Below, in pieces: positions 24,311 through 36,239 of a stretch of DNA of 64,000 nucleotides. Positions within the stretch are counted from its first letter, which is position 1; every line of letters begins with the position of its first letter. The DNA comes from Druceiella hillmani (taxonomy: Eukaryota; Arthropoda; Insecta; Lepidoptera; Hepialidae), in contig JAYKKI010000095.1 of NCBI GenBank assembly GCA_039881145.1, forward strand, positions 7,182,501 through 7,246,500. The letters run 5' to 3'. The notes under the pieces are model-generated. The model did no database searches. It was not told the DNA's origin and saw nothing but the letters and a program-made list of their open reading frames with translations. The position numbers were made by a program, and so were the translations under genes.

Positions 24311-26439
24311 GGTTATATTTTTAATCATTAAACCGTGTCAGCGTACGAGAACATCTCCTTCCCCGATCGTTTCACCACGTATTCGCAACGTTAAGGTCGC
24401 ACTTGCTATTCGTGTGGCGATGCATTTATGATGGTCGTACAGTAAAGATCTTCTGTCCAACTTAAGCTTTAGAATCAAAGAGCTGTGTAACGATTGTATG
24501 ATAAAATTTTCCATATACATATTATGCAGTTCCATAGTCTGACCGCAATATAAATCTCAGTTGCGTGTCTGCTGCGCTCTCAAGGTCGAGCGGAAATGGA
24601 TCGCCGAGTCTGTTCTGCTTCCCTTTGGGCAACTAATGCGCAAACCGTAACCGTTTATGTAACATTTATTTGTCGCGTATCTGTGAGAGTACATGTGGCC
24701 TTGATATATTTATGCTCACAAAGGCCAATTCTATCGACAAAGCCGGTGCGAATTGTTTCCAGTTTTGCTACTAATAATATACTTGTATTTATATTGTGGC
24801 GACATTCACTTTTACGGTTCACATAGTAATGTCCCATTCAACTATGTCCATTTAATTCGTACACCATATCAAAATATAACTTCTTCTAATTGGCCGTTTA
24901 GTAATAAAGGCGTTTACTCCGACATGGTACGCGTTATTATACAAATAAATTATTGTAGTAGTGACTGCAGACCGAAAGTAGTGGCGTTGACAGTCAGCCA
25001 GCGAGACGCTACGAGAAAAAATCGAAAGTGACGGGAAAGAACTGGACGCAAAGATCACAATATTAGTAGAACTGGCAAGTTAAATTAAAAATCTACGCTC
25101 TGTACAATTATTCACCTAAAAGTGTTGAAAAAAAAAAGAAGAGAGACCAAAGCTGTGATTTTAATGTAAACGCTCGACAGTAGCGGAGTGCTATTTCCCG
25201 CTTCCTAAATATTACTTTTATCTTGCGTTGGAAATATCTAAATATTGGAAAATAATATAGAACCTTTTTTACAATCTTTGCAGCGACGCCAGTGGGTTTG
25301 ACAGTTCGAAAAATATACAGAATAATATACAAAGCAAAAACATATGATACAACAAGTTAAAGGTATAATACACCCAAAAATCATCCGAAACTTGAACCGA
25401 AGAAACATACTTTATGAAATTTTTTTATTAAATTAAAATCTGTTTTTTATTAAATTAAAATTATTTAAATTAAAATCTGCCGTGATTTGAAAATCTCTCT
25501 TTTGACCGTTAAATTGTACATTTACGTTAAAATATGATTACTTCAACGCGAAATTATTTTCATGTAATAATTCTTTCCATTTTCCTCAATCAGCGAGATG
25601 ATTATGAAAGATTTCGAATAGCATTTGACGAGCCGCGCTACTTTCTATAGACGGTTCGATGTATTTAAGCGTGACCTTATTCGCCTCAGTGACGAGGATA
25701 TTCGAGACAGACATTCTCGAATTGCAGTGATGGAAGGTAACTATAATTTAGGATTCGTGTTACAAGCAGATAATAGAAGCATATTTATCAGCAGAAATGC
25801 TGATAAATAGTACCTCTGTGCTAGTAGCAATCTATGAGTCAGATATAAAAAAATCTCACACGGATTAGAAAGGTTCGTACTGGATGGACATCCCTTAAAC
25901 CAGTCGGTGCCAAGTCTAAAGAAAACGCGTGACGGATATACACAATATTTTATTTGGTATAAATGTTTATTACGGTACTTAGGGTAAATAATCATTACTC
26001 TTTACTTTTTCTGTTCCTTTTTCATTACCGTTTTTCTCAGAAACAACTTGACGTAGAAAGTTTAAATTTGGTGCAGTAATAATATAACGCACATATTTGT
26101 TTTTGTCATAACAACTCAACTTAAAATTAGGAAAAGTGTTTGTAGAGGTTTTTAAAAGCCTATGCAAAGATTGTAATAAAATTAGGACGATCATTCTCGA
26201 TTTTGAAATATTCACGAAAATATGTGTACGCCCCCCACTTAGATAATATTAAATATTTCTTGCGGTAGGAAATCCACATTGGTACATATGATAAAGTCGT
26301 TTCACTTCAAACGAGATACGGAACCCTTTTCCCTCCATTCTTGAAAAGAAATTTCACTTCCAACTATAGTATAAAAATTTTCGCGTTGCAAAAGTTTTTA
26401 TACTCGATATAACCAAACATAATAAAGCGTATACAGGTG
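24311..26439. other. Intronic stretch; CpG-rich patch but no supported exon
   Basis: Around 24540-24700 the sequence is richer in CpG, and an ATG at 24596 opens 76 codons without a recognisable domain. Possible donors in it leave phase 0, which would not fit the HIF-alpha bHLH exon. The short frame at 25625-25810 has no recognised relatives. The rest is AT-rich. Confidence 0.35.
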
Positions 26440-26657
26440 CCGTTCCGCAAACATGCATATATGCGCCGTTCTGGAAACATGTACACATATGAGCCCTTTT
26501 GCAAAATCTATATATATGCGCCATTCTGCAAACACCTACATATATGTGCTTTCCTGCACAAGTTCATATATGAACCGTTCTGCAAATACCTACATATATG
26601 CGCCTTCCTGCACACGTTCAGATATGCGCCGTTCTGCGAACACGTATATGTATGCGC
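26440..26657. repeat. Minisatellite, eight ~27-bp units
   Basis: Units of 26-28 bp follow the pattern CCGTTCTGCAAACACCTACA then TATATGCG. The period is close to a multiple of three, which keeps two frames open and produces Cys/Tyr/His-rich repeat peptides in translation. I regard those as artefacts: the units vary in length and no splice signals frame them. Confidence 0.85.
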
Positions 26658-29094
26658 ATTTCAAAGTGAAAATTCGGACTCGTGGATTACGAATTTATTT
26701 GCCAAAACGAGGTCAATGCGATAAGTATATTGTACGGAGTTTATCGAGTTTCATCAAGAGCTTCTGTCAGCAGACCGATCACAAATTCGGTTTTTATCAA
26801 TATAATTAACACAGTAAACTAAATTATAACCAATACTAAGTGGTCACTACTAGATTTTATCGTGAAACATCTAAATAATCATATTGTTCTTATGAGTTAG
26901 CGAGTATGAATTGTCACAGCGTGCAACTGAATGTTCAAGGCAAAGTATGCGTTATTTTTGTCGGGCTCGATAGTATTTTTTTATGCATTGCGTACATTAT
27001 TACTGGTGAAAAATTCTACCGTAAAAATTACTAGCTGTGCTGCGGGTAAATGCCAGTTCATAATAAGTGCAATAGTGTATACATCTTTTCGTTTATATAC
27101 TATATATTGCCCGCGACTTCGGCCACCTGGATATCCGATTAAAGCGGTGAGTTTTCCCGGACCCAAAAAACGAATGGAATAGATCTCTATAATAAATGAG
27201 TATTAAAAGTTTTGTCACATCCGGCAAAAAATACAAGTTTTGGGCGTGAGATTAAATATACATGTGACGCCATCTATTTACATTATGTAGTACTAAACTT
27301 TTAGAATTGAGTCAAAAAGTGAGTTTCGTTCTATAGAAATTACACCTTTTCTCGAATTAAAAATTAGTTTATGTTTATCCGAATCATGATCTACGGCTAT
27401 ACCGTATTCAGTGCATATAGTTTCATTAAATACCCTCCAGCCATACTAATACCTTTTCATGGTATTAGTATGCCACTCAAGCGAAACCGCAAAAACGGCC
27501 TTTGTGTTACTCTGCCACATGAAAAACACGCATGCCAAATTTGGCAATGATGCTTGGTTGTTGATACTGGGTAACCAACAAGACGATAAACAAATCAATT
27601 TTGTATTTATAATATTAATTAGGGCGATATATTTAAGCATAAATATGCACTTCATATAATTGCAATAAATTGCTTAAAAATATTTCTTAATAACGAAAAC
27701 AAAAATAGGCTGGGCTTTGACGGGATACGGCTAATACCTTGGAGACGATTAATTGTATCGGGCACTTGTTCACTTTAGGGGCGTAAGTTAATAACACTTC
27801 AAACGTCGTGCTCCAGCAAAAGCTGGAGCTAAACTAAATTAATGGTCATTGTTGTGCTCATATTTGTGACTAAATTTTACAGTGCAATTGCATCAACCGA
27901 TTAAATCGCCGTAATATGAGTAGTATCTAAAACGTGTTTTGTTTAATACTCTGTTGATTGCGATATCATTCTTTGATATGTCATCAATATTTTGTAATTT
28001 ATTAAACTTTCCCTGATCAACATTTTTTGCGACACTCACAAATTAAACATAACATCTTGGTTTCGAAACTTAAAACAGATACTAGTCACCTCGGCTACAT
28101 CATAATTTAAGGACACACTTCTCCTTTCGAGTACCATCCATATTTCAAATTACAATATGAAAAGCAGGGTAAGTTGCGGTGGAAAATTATGTGTTTTGTG
28201 AGCAATTTCATTTATCATAGGATACGTTATCCTAAATGATTAGTTACGTTGTTGCTAGACTTTTTAAAATGATTTTTGCAAATAGAGGCCAATCTAAGTA
28301 TATCTACTAATGAACGTATCAATCAAGTCTTTGCGTATTAATAGACATGTGACCGAAATAGTATTTTCCAACATACCTAAAATGTAGAAGTATATATAAA
28401 TTAAAGAAATAGTCTTATTATTCAAAGTAGTTACTCTTCGATTGAGGCGACGTCGAAAGTATACAGTCTGTACATTTTATAACAAATATAAACAAGTTCA
28501 GGCGATTATCTGTAAACTACATTTAGAGAAGAAATGTTTTTGAATGGTTGTCTTGTTAAACCGTTTTTGAAATGTTTGTCTGTTTCTTCGTATGTACGCG
28601 TCACACAAAAACCGTAAAACAGATTTTGATGAGGTTTTCAATACTGTGCAGTTTAAGAGTCGCATGAGTAAAATGAGGTAGGTATAATCTCGATACCATG
28701 TCAAAAAGTACAAGTATTTTTCTGTTTATCTATCTATATCATATAAAACTACTGAACAATTTTGATTAGATTGTCAATATATCCATCTTGATTAGGTCAT
28801 CAATATATTAAGTGATCTCCTGTGATTCCCAATTTGCACAGACTTTGATAAGGCTGCTGCCAAGCTGCATAGGCTTGGGAATAACAGGAATAAAATGGCA
28901 TATGTAATATCAACAAGACGTCAAGAAGTTTGGTAATATTAAAAAAGTGATAGTCATTACAAAATTTGTTTGCTTGGAAATACTGTTGGAAAGCATGTCG
29001 TTTTAATGTTTTGTATTGCTTCTTTATTTCTTTCTGTCAGTAAGCAGGACGAAGTTATGTTAAGATAATATTAAAAAAGAGATGGTGCTAGTAG
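26658..29094. other. Intronic stretch with minor repeat remnants
   Basis: A TGCCCGCGACTTCGGCCACC phrase at about 27107-27128 resembles the subterminal part of lepidopteran Helitrons, but no CTAG end is present. A perfect 12-bp inverted repeat with a 7-base loop lies at 27442-27472 (CATACTAATACC / GGTATTAGTATG). No exon is supported. Confidence 0.4.
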
Positions 29095-29500
29095 TAAGGT
29101 TGGCCACTGCCGGCGCGCCATTTGGAACGCAAACATTCTGTGCGGATCCAAATGGATGCTCGGTTAATATCGACTACACTCATGAGCGCTCCCCCGTGCC
29201 AAATCTCTTCTCATCCGATTATTTATACCCGGTTATAAAACATGATAAATGACGTATGTTAAGATCTCAGAGAATCGGGAATATAAAATAATTTTCAAAA
29301 AGACGCAGGCTCACTGTTTATTGCTTGCATACTGCAGCCTAAACTGCATCCCCACCAATTCAACACACCGATCGCGCCATTTGGTGTGTTTGAAAAGCGA
29401 TCGTTTCGCACCACTTCAACAAAGTTGTAGGCGATTTTGCTATTTACGAGCGTATTTCGGCTTGCGACCGCGCCATTTGGAGCTTTGGATTGCACGTCAA
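29095..29500. promoter_or_regulatory. CpG-rich patch with three GCGCCATTTGG motifs
   Basis: GCGCCATTTGG occurs near 29116, 29374 and 29471, each preceded by a C or CG. GCCATTT matches the core recognised by YY1/Pleiohomeotic-type zinc fingers. The patch is distinctly richer in G+C than the intron around it and carries no supported exon. It could be a regulatory element (enhancer or Polycomb-response type) or an old repeat. Both are inference. Confidence 0.3.
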
Positions 29501-29979
29501 TGGCTATTTTAAGTCAATTCATGTTATCTAATTTTCACCGTGACTGCGTATAAGGGAATCTGATCGACCGTGCGAGTTCTACCTGTTAATTTATCGACGA
29601 GCCATACTAATGATCTTCTTGAATTTATTTGCGGTTTACTTGTATATATGAATCGCTTATGCATTTTTACCGGTTGTTACATATATACGTACAATAAAAT
29701 AAAGCAGCTTTGTCTGAATAGTTAATTTCTTGAATTTTAGTTTATTTTAGGTTTACTAGAAGATTTGTTGATAATCGAATAGCAAGAGGTTAAACCAGCA
29801 ACGTAAACTCGTTTCCCTGATACAGTTTTTTTAATTGAAAAATTTGAACGTACGTAACCAATATAATTTCGGACCGACACTGCCAGCACTGACATTCGAA
29901 TGGAAAAAATGCGGTATAGTTAAAGGGAGTGTTTGTTGTAGGCTTAACATGCAACGCAGCCGAAATACTTTTAAAGGTG

Positions 29980-30170
29980 GTGAATCGCTGGCCGATGGCT
30001 GCCGACTTTTTCGGAACAACGTAGATGGCCGACTTACCGCACAAGTCAAGACACGCGCGCTTCCGTCTAAATGTCTGCCGTCACCGTTAGTTCTATCATT
30101 TTCTCTGTGATATTCGGATCGGTGAGAGCCGGCCGTATTCGCTCCGATTATTTTGTGGAACACGTGCATA
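29980..30170. promoter_or_regulatory. CpG-rich intronic patch with CACGTG
   Basis: A second CpG-rich patch contains many CG dinucleotides and a palindromic AACACGTGCAT E-box near 30160, which also includes an ACGTG HIF core. An ATG at 30071 opens 17 codons before a GTGAGAG donor-like site, but this would leave phase 0 and cannot splice in frame to the bHLH exon. It is noted as possible regulatory sequence only. Confidence 0.25.
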
Positions 30171-31408
30171 GAAGTATTAAATATCATATGTTCCTTTTTC
30201 TATTAATGTCGGAATAATTATTGTCGGTTGTCTGCGTTGCGCGTTAATCTAACAAAAGTTTGCGCGCAAGTCAATGTTAAAGCGATTATCAAAATAAGCG
30301 ATTGGAATTACCACGACCCCGAGACGTCACTTGCTCATTTAAAAAATGAAACCGTTTGTTCAGGAAATCGGCCCGTACATTAATATTCCATACGAACAAA
30401 GTCGCAGACAAATATTAGTTTACCGACAAAATAGTTATTGTGGCGTCAACTTACTCGCCCGTTGCGGTCAACGATCTAGGCCAAGGACAAAGGTCGGTGG
30501 AAGGTAAATAAATAAGTGGAGGCGCTACAACATGTGCGTTATCGGAACTCGCAATGTCCATAAATCTGTAAAAGTGACACCTTTGCGATAAGATGGCATC
30601 TGCACATCATCTGATATACGTATGCGTGCGTATACGAAAAGGACAGCCCTGAAATAATCGTTGGAAATAATGTAAACATTAACGAATAGTTATAGCAGTG
30701 ATATAGAGAACGTATAACATGCCATTAGCGCCGTCTGGTGTTAAATAAATGAACGTTTGGTTACAATTATGTCATTTTTGTCGTGTGTCATACTGAATTG
30801 AAATTATTTAAAATGCCTAAATATGATTTAAAGTGTGATATAAAAGGATTTCAATAATTTATGACAACAATGTTGTGCTTAGTTTTTTTTTTTAATATAA
30901 TGTCATATTCACTCGTGAGATAAACTAAGAGCATTCAATTACGTTTAAAATTTTCTTTCAGAGTAAAACCTTTTTCGTCAAATTTTTAATAATTAACATT
31001 GGTTTTGTAATTTTCAGACTAAATAATGACTCTGTTTGGCATTTTATTTCAAACAAAGTGTTTATAATTGTCATATTAGCAACTATGGCTAGAAATTATA
31101 GCTATTTTTAACAATTAATTTCTATCGCATTAATGATGTGGTCGATTTTAATTAGTAAATCGTACTTTTCTCGAAAAAATGGTTAAAACATTATTCACGT
31201 TTTAAAAACTGCATTAACGTGGATAAACATGCCACTAAAAGTTCGTAACTTCTATCACTTGTGGCGCTGTGAACGTTTTTAAGCGTTTAACTTTTATGTT
31301 TCTTGCACAGAGGAGAGTGGGGTAATTGCGAAATCACTAAAAATATTTGTCAATACCAGCACATAATGTATCATGATATAGACATATATGATGATATATG
31401 TTTTGTAT
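30171..31408. other. Intronic stretch without recognised content
   Basis: AT-rich sequence. I see no exon or transposon end that can be supported. Confidence 0.4.
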
Positions 31409-31410
31409 AA

Positions 31411-32274
31411 AAACTACCTGGAATCGTTAAAAAACACACAAATTTAAGATTATTCATCAACAATTATTTTGTCACCTTCAAAGTAATCCCCATTGTCTAC
31501 AATACAACTGTGATAACGCCGGACTCACTCTTCTATACACTTCTCAAAGTAGTATGACCTTTATTTCCCGCTGCGAATTCCGTTTAATGTCTTGAATCGA
31601 GTCTTCATTCGATCAATCGGTATCTTCAAGCGATTGTTTCAACCGATTCATTCAAAACAATCGATCCAACCGATCAATCGATGCCCTTATTGCAAGAAAT
31701 TAACCTCTTTCGGAACTAGTCTTGCGGTGATGCGTCTCGTATACTAAACATAGGTTAAAATTCCACGAACGGTCTTTTTACCAATGTTCAAGTCTCGAGC
31801 TAACTTTTTCATACTGAAATGACCAATAAATAATAATATTAATCATTTTCAAGCATTAATTGTTTGATTTTTTCGATCTTATCTTCAGTTGTAGACGTTG
31901 AAGGCTGTTGGGACGAGGCAAATCGTCGACCATTTCACGCCCCTACTTGAATTATTTTTACCACTCCTGTGTTTTCGACATGGTCGAGTCACTATAGGCT
32001 TTTTTGACGATTCGCTTCAAGGAATTTCGTTTGAAACACAAAATTTAAGGCACCTTTTGATTCGACTTCTTTATCCACAATACAGATTGCAGAGCAACTT
32101 TGAGGTCGAACTATTACGATAACTGTTGTAAATTAGTATATGATTTGTGGCTGTAAACACACTAGTTGACAGATCGCGCTCAAGTTTGGCTTTTGTAATT
32201 AAGGAAAGATTCAACTAACTTAAAAAAAATGTCCATTCCTTTTAAGCGCTTCATTTTTAAACGATTCCGGGTAG
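31411..32274 (-). mobile_element. Mariner-family transposon relic with broken transposase
   Basis: The ends are AACTACCTGGAATCGTT on the left and, read from the right, AACTACCCGGAATCGTT, in inverted orientation about 860 bp apart. On the minus strand, decayed transposase pieces appear in the expected order: TEDKIEKIKQLMLEND (about 31895-31845), ARLVPKEVNFLQ (about 31730-31690), then KCIEE and DNGDYFEGDKIIVDE with its stop at 31452-31450. These match the helix-turn-helix region and C-terminus of mariner transposases. The DDD catalytic core is deleted, and frameshifts and stops separate the pieces. The element is not autonomous. Confidence 0.8.
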
Positions 32275-32580
32275 TTATGTAGATATAATTTATTTGTGAT
32301 ACAATAAAAAAAGTAATTATTGATCAGAAATATAAAAAAATGCAGAAGATTGTTTATCCCATCTGCTTAGATCCTAAATAATTACTTAAATATGTTTAAG
32401 AACTTTTGCACACGCATAATGAAGTTAACATCGAAAGGAAACGGTAACCGCCTTGTAATATTCAGCATGTACATAATTATTATAAACAATTTGATTATCT
32501 AAATGGAAACAGAAAATGTTGATGACAGCAAAAAAATTATTTGTATAACATTCATGTTAAAATACATAAAAAATGTGCGA

Positions 32581-33106
32581 GTTTACTCCTTAAGTACGTT
32601 TGTCTTGGAATGTATAAAATAGTAATTATTTTCAAGCAAAACACAAATGAACAAGATCAAATTTATACAACAAAATTAAAAACATTTAATAACGTCAGAC
32701 TAAGAAGTTAAAACTAAAAGAAATTTTTTACTGTTGTGGGATAGAAGACACCAAATATTCACACATAATAACATTTAACAATTACATCTCGATATAAACA
32801 AACGACAATAAACTATGTCTCACACTCCGTCATTGCGATTACCCCATAAAAAAAATGCCAATATCTCCATCATTGCGAAGCATAAGAAAATGCCAAATAA
32901 ATATATTGATATCTCACTCTAAAGGTACGCAGAAATGTTGCGCGGAGAGGCCACCTAACGCTTACACTTTTTTTAACACTGAACTTCGTACGATCAAAAC
33001 TTAACGCTTACATTTTTTTAATGCTCTGAGCTCTGAACGCTCTGAATTTCTGATTTTCATACCGGGCGCTATATAGTATATGAAAGTCGATTCTTAAGGA
33101 GTAAAC
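32581..33106 (-). mobile_element. TIR transposon family 3 (GTTTACTCCTTAAG), copy 1
   Basis: Perfect 14-bp terminal inverted repeats GTTTACTCCTTAAG / CTTAAGGAGTAAAC bound a 526-bp element without an ORF. Internal landmarks such as TCACACTCCGTCATTGCG, AGGCCACCTAACGCTTACAC and ACCGGGCGCTATAT recur, inverted, in the copy at 39873-40511. The copies differ by internal indels. Confidence 0.85.
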
Positions 33107-34831
33107 ACCAAAAAATATTTTAGTATTTTTTAATTTTATAAATAAATATCAAGTTACCAGTGATCCGTTCAAGCTTCACGCGGGCAGGCAAGGATGTTTC
33201 ACGCATTGACACGTCCCCATACTTAAATACACTGTAACATATTTTAAATTAACAGCTAGAAAACTACGTTATGTGAGGGAGGTTTGATTTATGCAAGTTT
33301 AATTTGATGAGGTTTAAGACAGTTTTGCACAATTTATAAAAAGTTACATTTTATTATACTGTTAGTTTTGCATTTTGTGTAATACATATGCATATATGTC
33401 TTGGACTTTATTGTAGAACTATTTGAGGAGAACGATCTTGCCATAAATTGTCCCCATGTATCTCCTACGATTTAAGCAGCGTACCTTAAAATAACTCTCC
33501 TGCGAATGTTTTTCCAACTTCCTCGACATTCATCGTGGCAGGTCGGGTAATTTTCATAAAATATTCATAAATTATACACCTGATACTTTCTTGTGAACAG
33601 TATATATAATAATGAAAGCCAAATACAAAATCCATTCAGTATTTATTAAGAAAATGGGTACATACAGATAGACGCGGTGGTGGACTTCGTTTTATAATAT
33701 GTATTGATAACAACACATGGGTTTATTCGAACATCTATCCAAATGTTACAATTCCATTGCACATGGGGCTGGTATGCATTTCATATCATTCATATAAATG
33801 TTAAAAATCTATGATTGGAAATTTGCTAAAGACTATGTTTGCAAATCTGCCTCTGCTAAAAATTTATGTTTACATACATTTGTACAGATCACTCCTTGCG
33901 CTAGATTCGATTCTGAATTGATTTTTCAAGTTCTGAACTCCTCGTGTGTGTTTTTTTACTGATATATTTCAAGAAATATTTTACATATATGTAAATAGGT
34001 CAGTCAGCAGTGTAAAATATTACGAAGTGGTGACCTCGAGAATGCAATAACAGCGCTATTCTTATACAAACAATAAAATATAGTGAACTATTGCGTGTGT
34101 ATATTGATACAACATTTCATTGAATGTAATGGCGCTTTAACGTGAGCTATCAGACAGCCGAATGGTTTAGTAAGTAGATATGTACATGTACCGTTGTTTT
34201 TTAGTTGCAGTTTTAGTTTCAATTACTTTAAGGCTGGTTTAATAACGCATCAAGTTTAAATGTAATAGTAGTTTGATGACGATTATATTTATATACAACT
34301 TAAAAAAATCAAATGGGAAATAGAAAAGCGGATTTCAAAGTAAAAATACCCGACCAGGCGCATGTCGTCTCACTCATAAAGAAAGTTCCCGTAGTTGTCT
34401 CCGTCCAGTAGTTGTCGCCTCGTCTACGGCAGTCATGGTTTTTCCGTATATCTGATATGAAATCGTCGATACCAGTTAACCGAAATAATTTTAATCAACA
34501 ATTCCAATCAAATAATTGCTAATGCCTAAAATATTGTTGAAATTTTCAGATCCACGGTTGAGAAGTTAGAGACATCATACATCAATTTGTAAACTTAATC
34601 ATTTCGAAATTTCAATTAAAAATAGTATATTGAATTTCATTTTCATTTTGAAAGATATGTCCAATAGCATTCAGCCCATCGAGGTATACGAAGAAAAAAT
34701 TCGTTTCTACTCTACGTGAATATAAAAAAAAATTAATATTTCAATTGAGAACTTCGCCTGAATGTAATACAGCCTATATCCCTTACGTATAATAATATAC
34801 TTGATGATTTCTTTTGTTGAAACATATAATA
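33107..34831. other. Intronic stretch without recognised exon
   Basis: AT-rich. A CpG-richer segment at about 34350-34440 (CCCGACCAGGCGCATGTC, then GTAGTTGTCGCCTCGTC) stands out and may be a decayed element. No ends or frame are supported. Confidence 0.35.
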
Positions 34832-35257
34832 TCATCACCATCATCATCATATATATTAATACGCTAAGGTTAAGATGTTACTCTCCCTTTTTAGAAAAAA
34901 CCTCACAACTAATCCACATAAATTATATATCATTTTATAGATAATTGCTTGCTCTACCGGCATCCACAACTAAAAAAATTTTTATTGCTATTGTTTTTGC
35001 AAATTAATTAATTATTAAAATTATATACACAAAACAGCAATGCTGCCATCTGACGGCTCAACGTCAATATGATTGACGGTCGGTAAAATTTTTGTTTAAT
35101 TTCAAATCCACTCACGTATAAATAAAGTGGCGCTTTAGCTCAATGCTTTTGATACTTGCGCCTCTATATGTCAATTTTAGTAAAATATTTGTTTGATCTG
35201 TCATCTGAGCTTCATAATGGAATAAATAATGCGAAGACTTCGCACGGGTCACGCTAG
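34832..35257 (+). mobile_element. Short non-autonomous Helitron, copy A
   Basis: Starts with TC in a (TCA)n tract and ends CGGGTCACGCTAG, inserted between A and T. Nine bases before CTAG is a terminal hairpin TGCGAAG-A-CTTCGCA. TC start, CTRR end, subterminal hairpin, no TIR and A/T insertion are the diagnostic Helitron structure. It is 426 bp with no coding capacity. Copies B, C and D at 38549, 45658 and 47876 are nearly identical, implying recent activity of an autonomous partner elsewhere. Confidence 0.9.
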
Positions 35258-35367
35258 TATTTATTTAATTAGCGTATAAAATTTCGTATATTTGGTCTAA
35301 AAGTGTAAAAGCCGATGGACGTGTAGAAATTATAAGGGCTTATTAATGTGCTTGTGTAATTGTAATT

Positions 35368-36230
35368 GCTAAATGCATTCGTATTTAAGAGGTTTATATT
35401 AAAAATTCTATTGCAATACATAAACGAATATCGACAAACTCTAACATGGTGTTGAGACGTAACAAAATTATAATAGTCCTTTGTTTCACTATGGTAAATT
35501 AATAAAATACACTGGCGGACACTTCACTCCGACACATTACACTGATACTGCTTATTCTATACTGTAATTGGTAAATGCATTGATATTTAACAGGTTTATA
35601 TAAAAAAATCCTATTTCAATATATAAATTAATATCGATAAACTCTAATACGGTGTTGGAACGTAACGAAATTATAATAGTTCCTTGTTTCACTATGGTAA
35701 ACTGTAGAACGTTTCACTCCGGCACATTGCACTGATACTGTTTATTCTATACTGTAATTTCTAAATGCATTCATATTAAAGAGGTAAATATTAAAAATCT
35801 TATTGCAATATAAAAAATACATTAATATCAATGAACCCTAATATGGTGTTGGGTCGTGACGAAATTATAATAGTTCCTCGTTTAACTATGGTACATTAAT
35901 AAATACTCTGTCGGAAATTTCATTCCGGCACACTGCACTGATGTTGTTTATTCTTTACTGTAATTGCTAAATTTATTCATATTTAAGAGATAAATATTAA
36001 AGATACTATCGCAATACACAAATAAATCAATATCGATAAACTCTAATGTGGTAGACAGACGTGATGAAATCCTGATAGTTTTTAATATCACTATGCTGCG
36101 TTAATAATAATTAGTGCAATGTATTGGAATAAAATTTCTTCACAATATTTTATTCCAATACATTGCATTGATATTGCTTATTCCCCGTACTGTAATTGCT
36201 AAATGTTTTCACACTATTAAACATCGCAAT
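35368..36230. repeat. Tandem repeat, about four and a half ~200-bp units
   Basis: Units begin near 35368, 35570, 35760, 35966 and 36198 with GTAATTGCTAAATGCATTC-like sequence. They share ATCGATAAACTCTAATATGG, AAATTATAATAGTTCCTTG, TTTCACTATGGTA and CACTGATACTG. Identity is moderate. The fourth unit carries an inserted palindrome (see 36115-36170). Confidence 0.85.
36115..36170. repeat. Perfect hairpin inside the tandem array
   Basis: GCAATGTATTGGAATAAAAT and its exact reverse complement ATTTTATTCCAATACATTGC are separated by about 12 bases. The palindrome is absent from the other units. It arose by inverted duplication of unit sequence (CATTGCATTGATATTGC is the usual unit text), not by insertion of foreign DNA. 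Confidence 0.85.
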
Positions 36231-36239
36231 ACGTAAATA

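Noticed and set aside
24596..24826. 76-codon ATG frame as an alternative HIF-alpha first exon
   Set aside because: Its possible donors leave phase 0, and splicing to the bHLH exon would give an immediate stop (GAA CAA TGA).
26437..26809. Cys/Tyr/His-rich repeat proteins
   Set aside because: They come from a ~27-bp minisatellite that keeps two frames open; unit length varies and no start or splice context supports expression.
30071..30121. 17-codon ATG with GTGAGAG donor as an alternative first exon
   Set aside because: Phase 0, incompatible with the bHLH exon.
29831..30187. 118-codon minus-strand frame in the CpG-rich patch
   Set aside because: No domain, and the opposite strand is open too, which CpG-rich DNA often produces.
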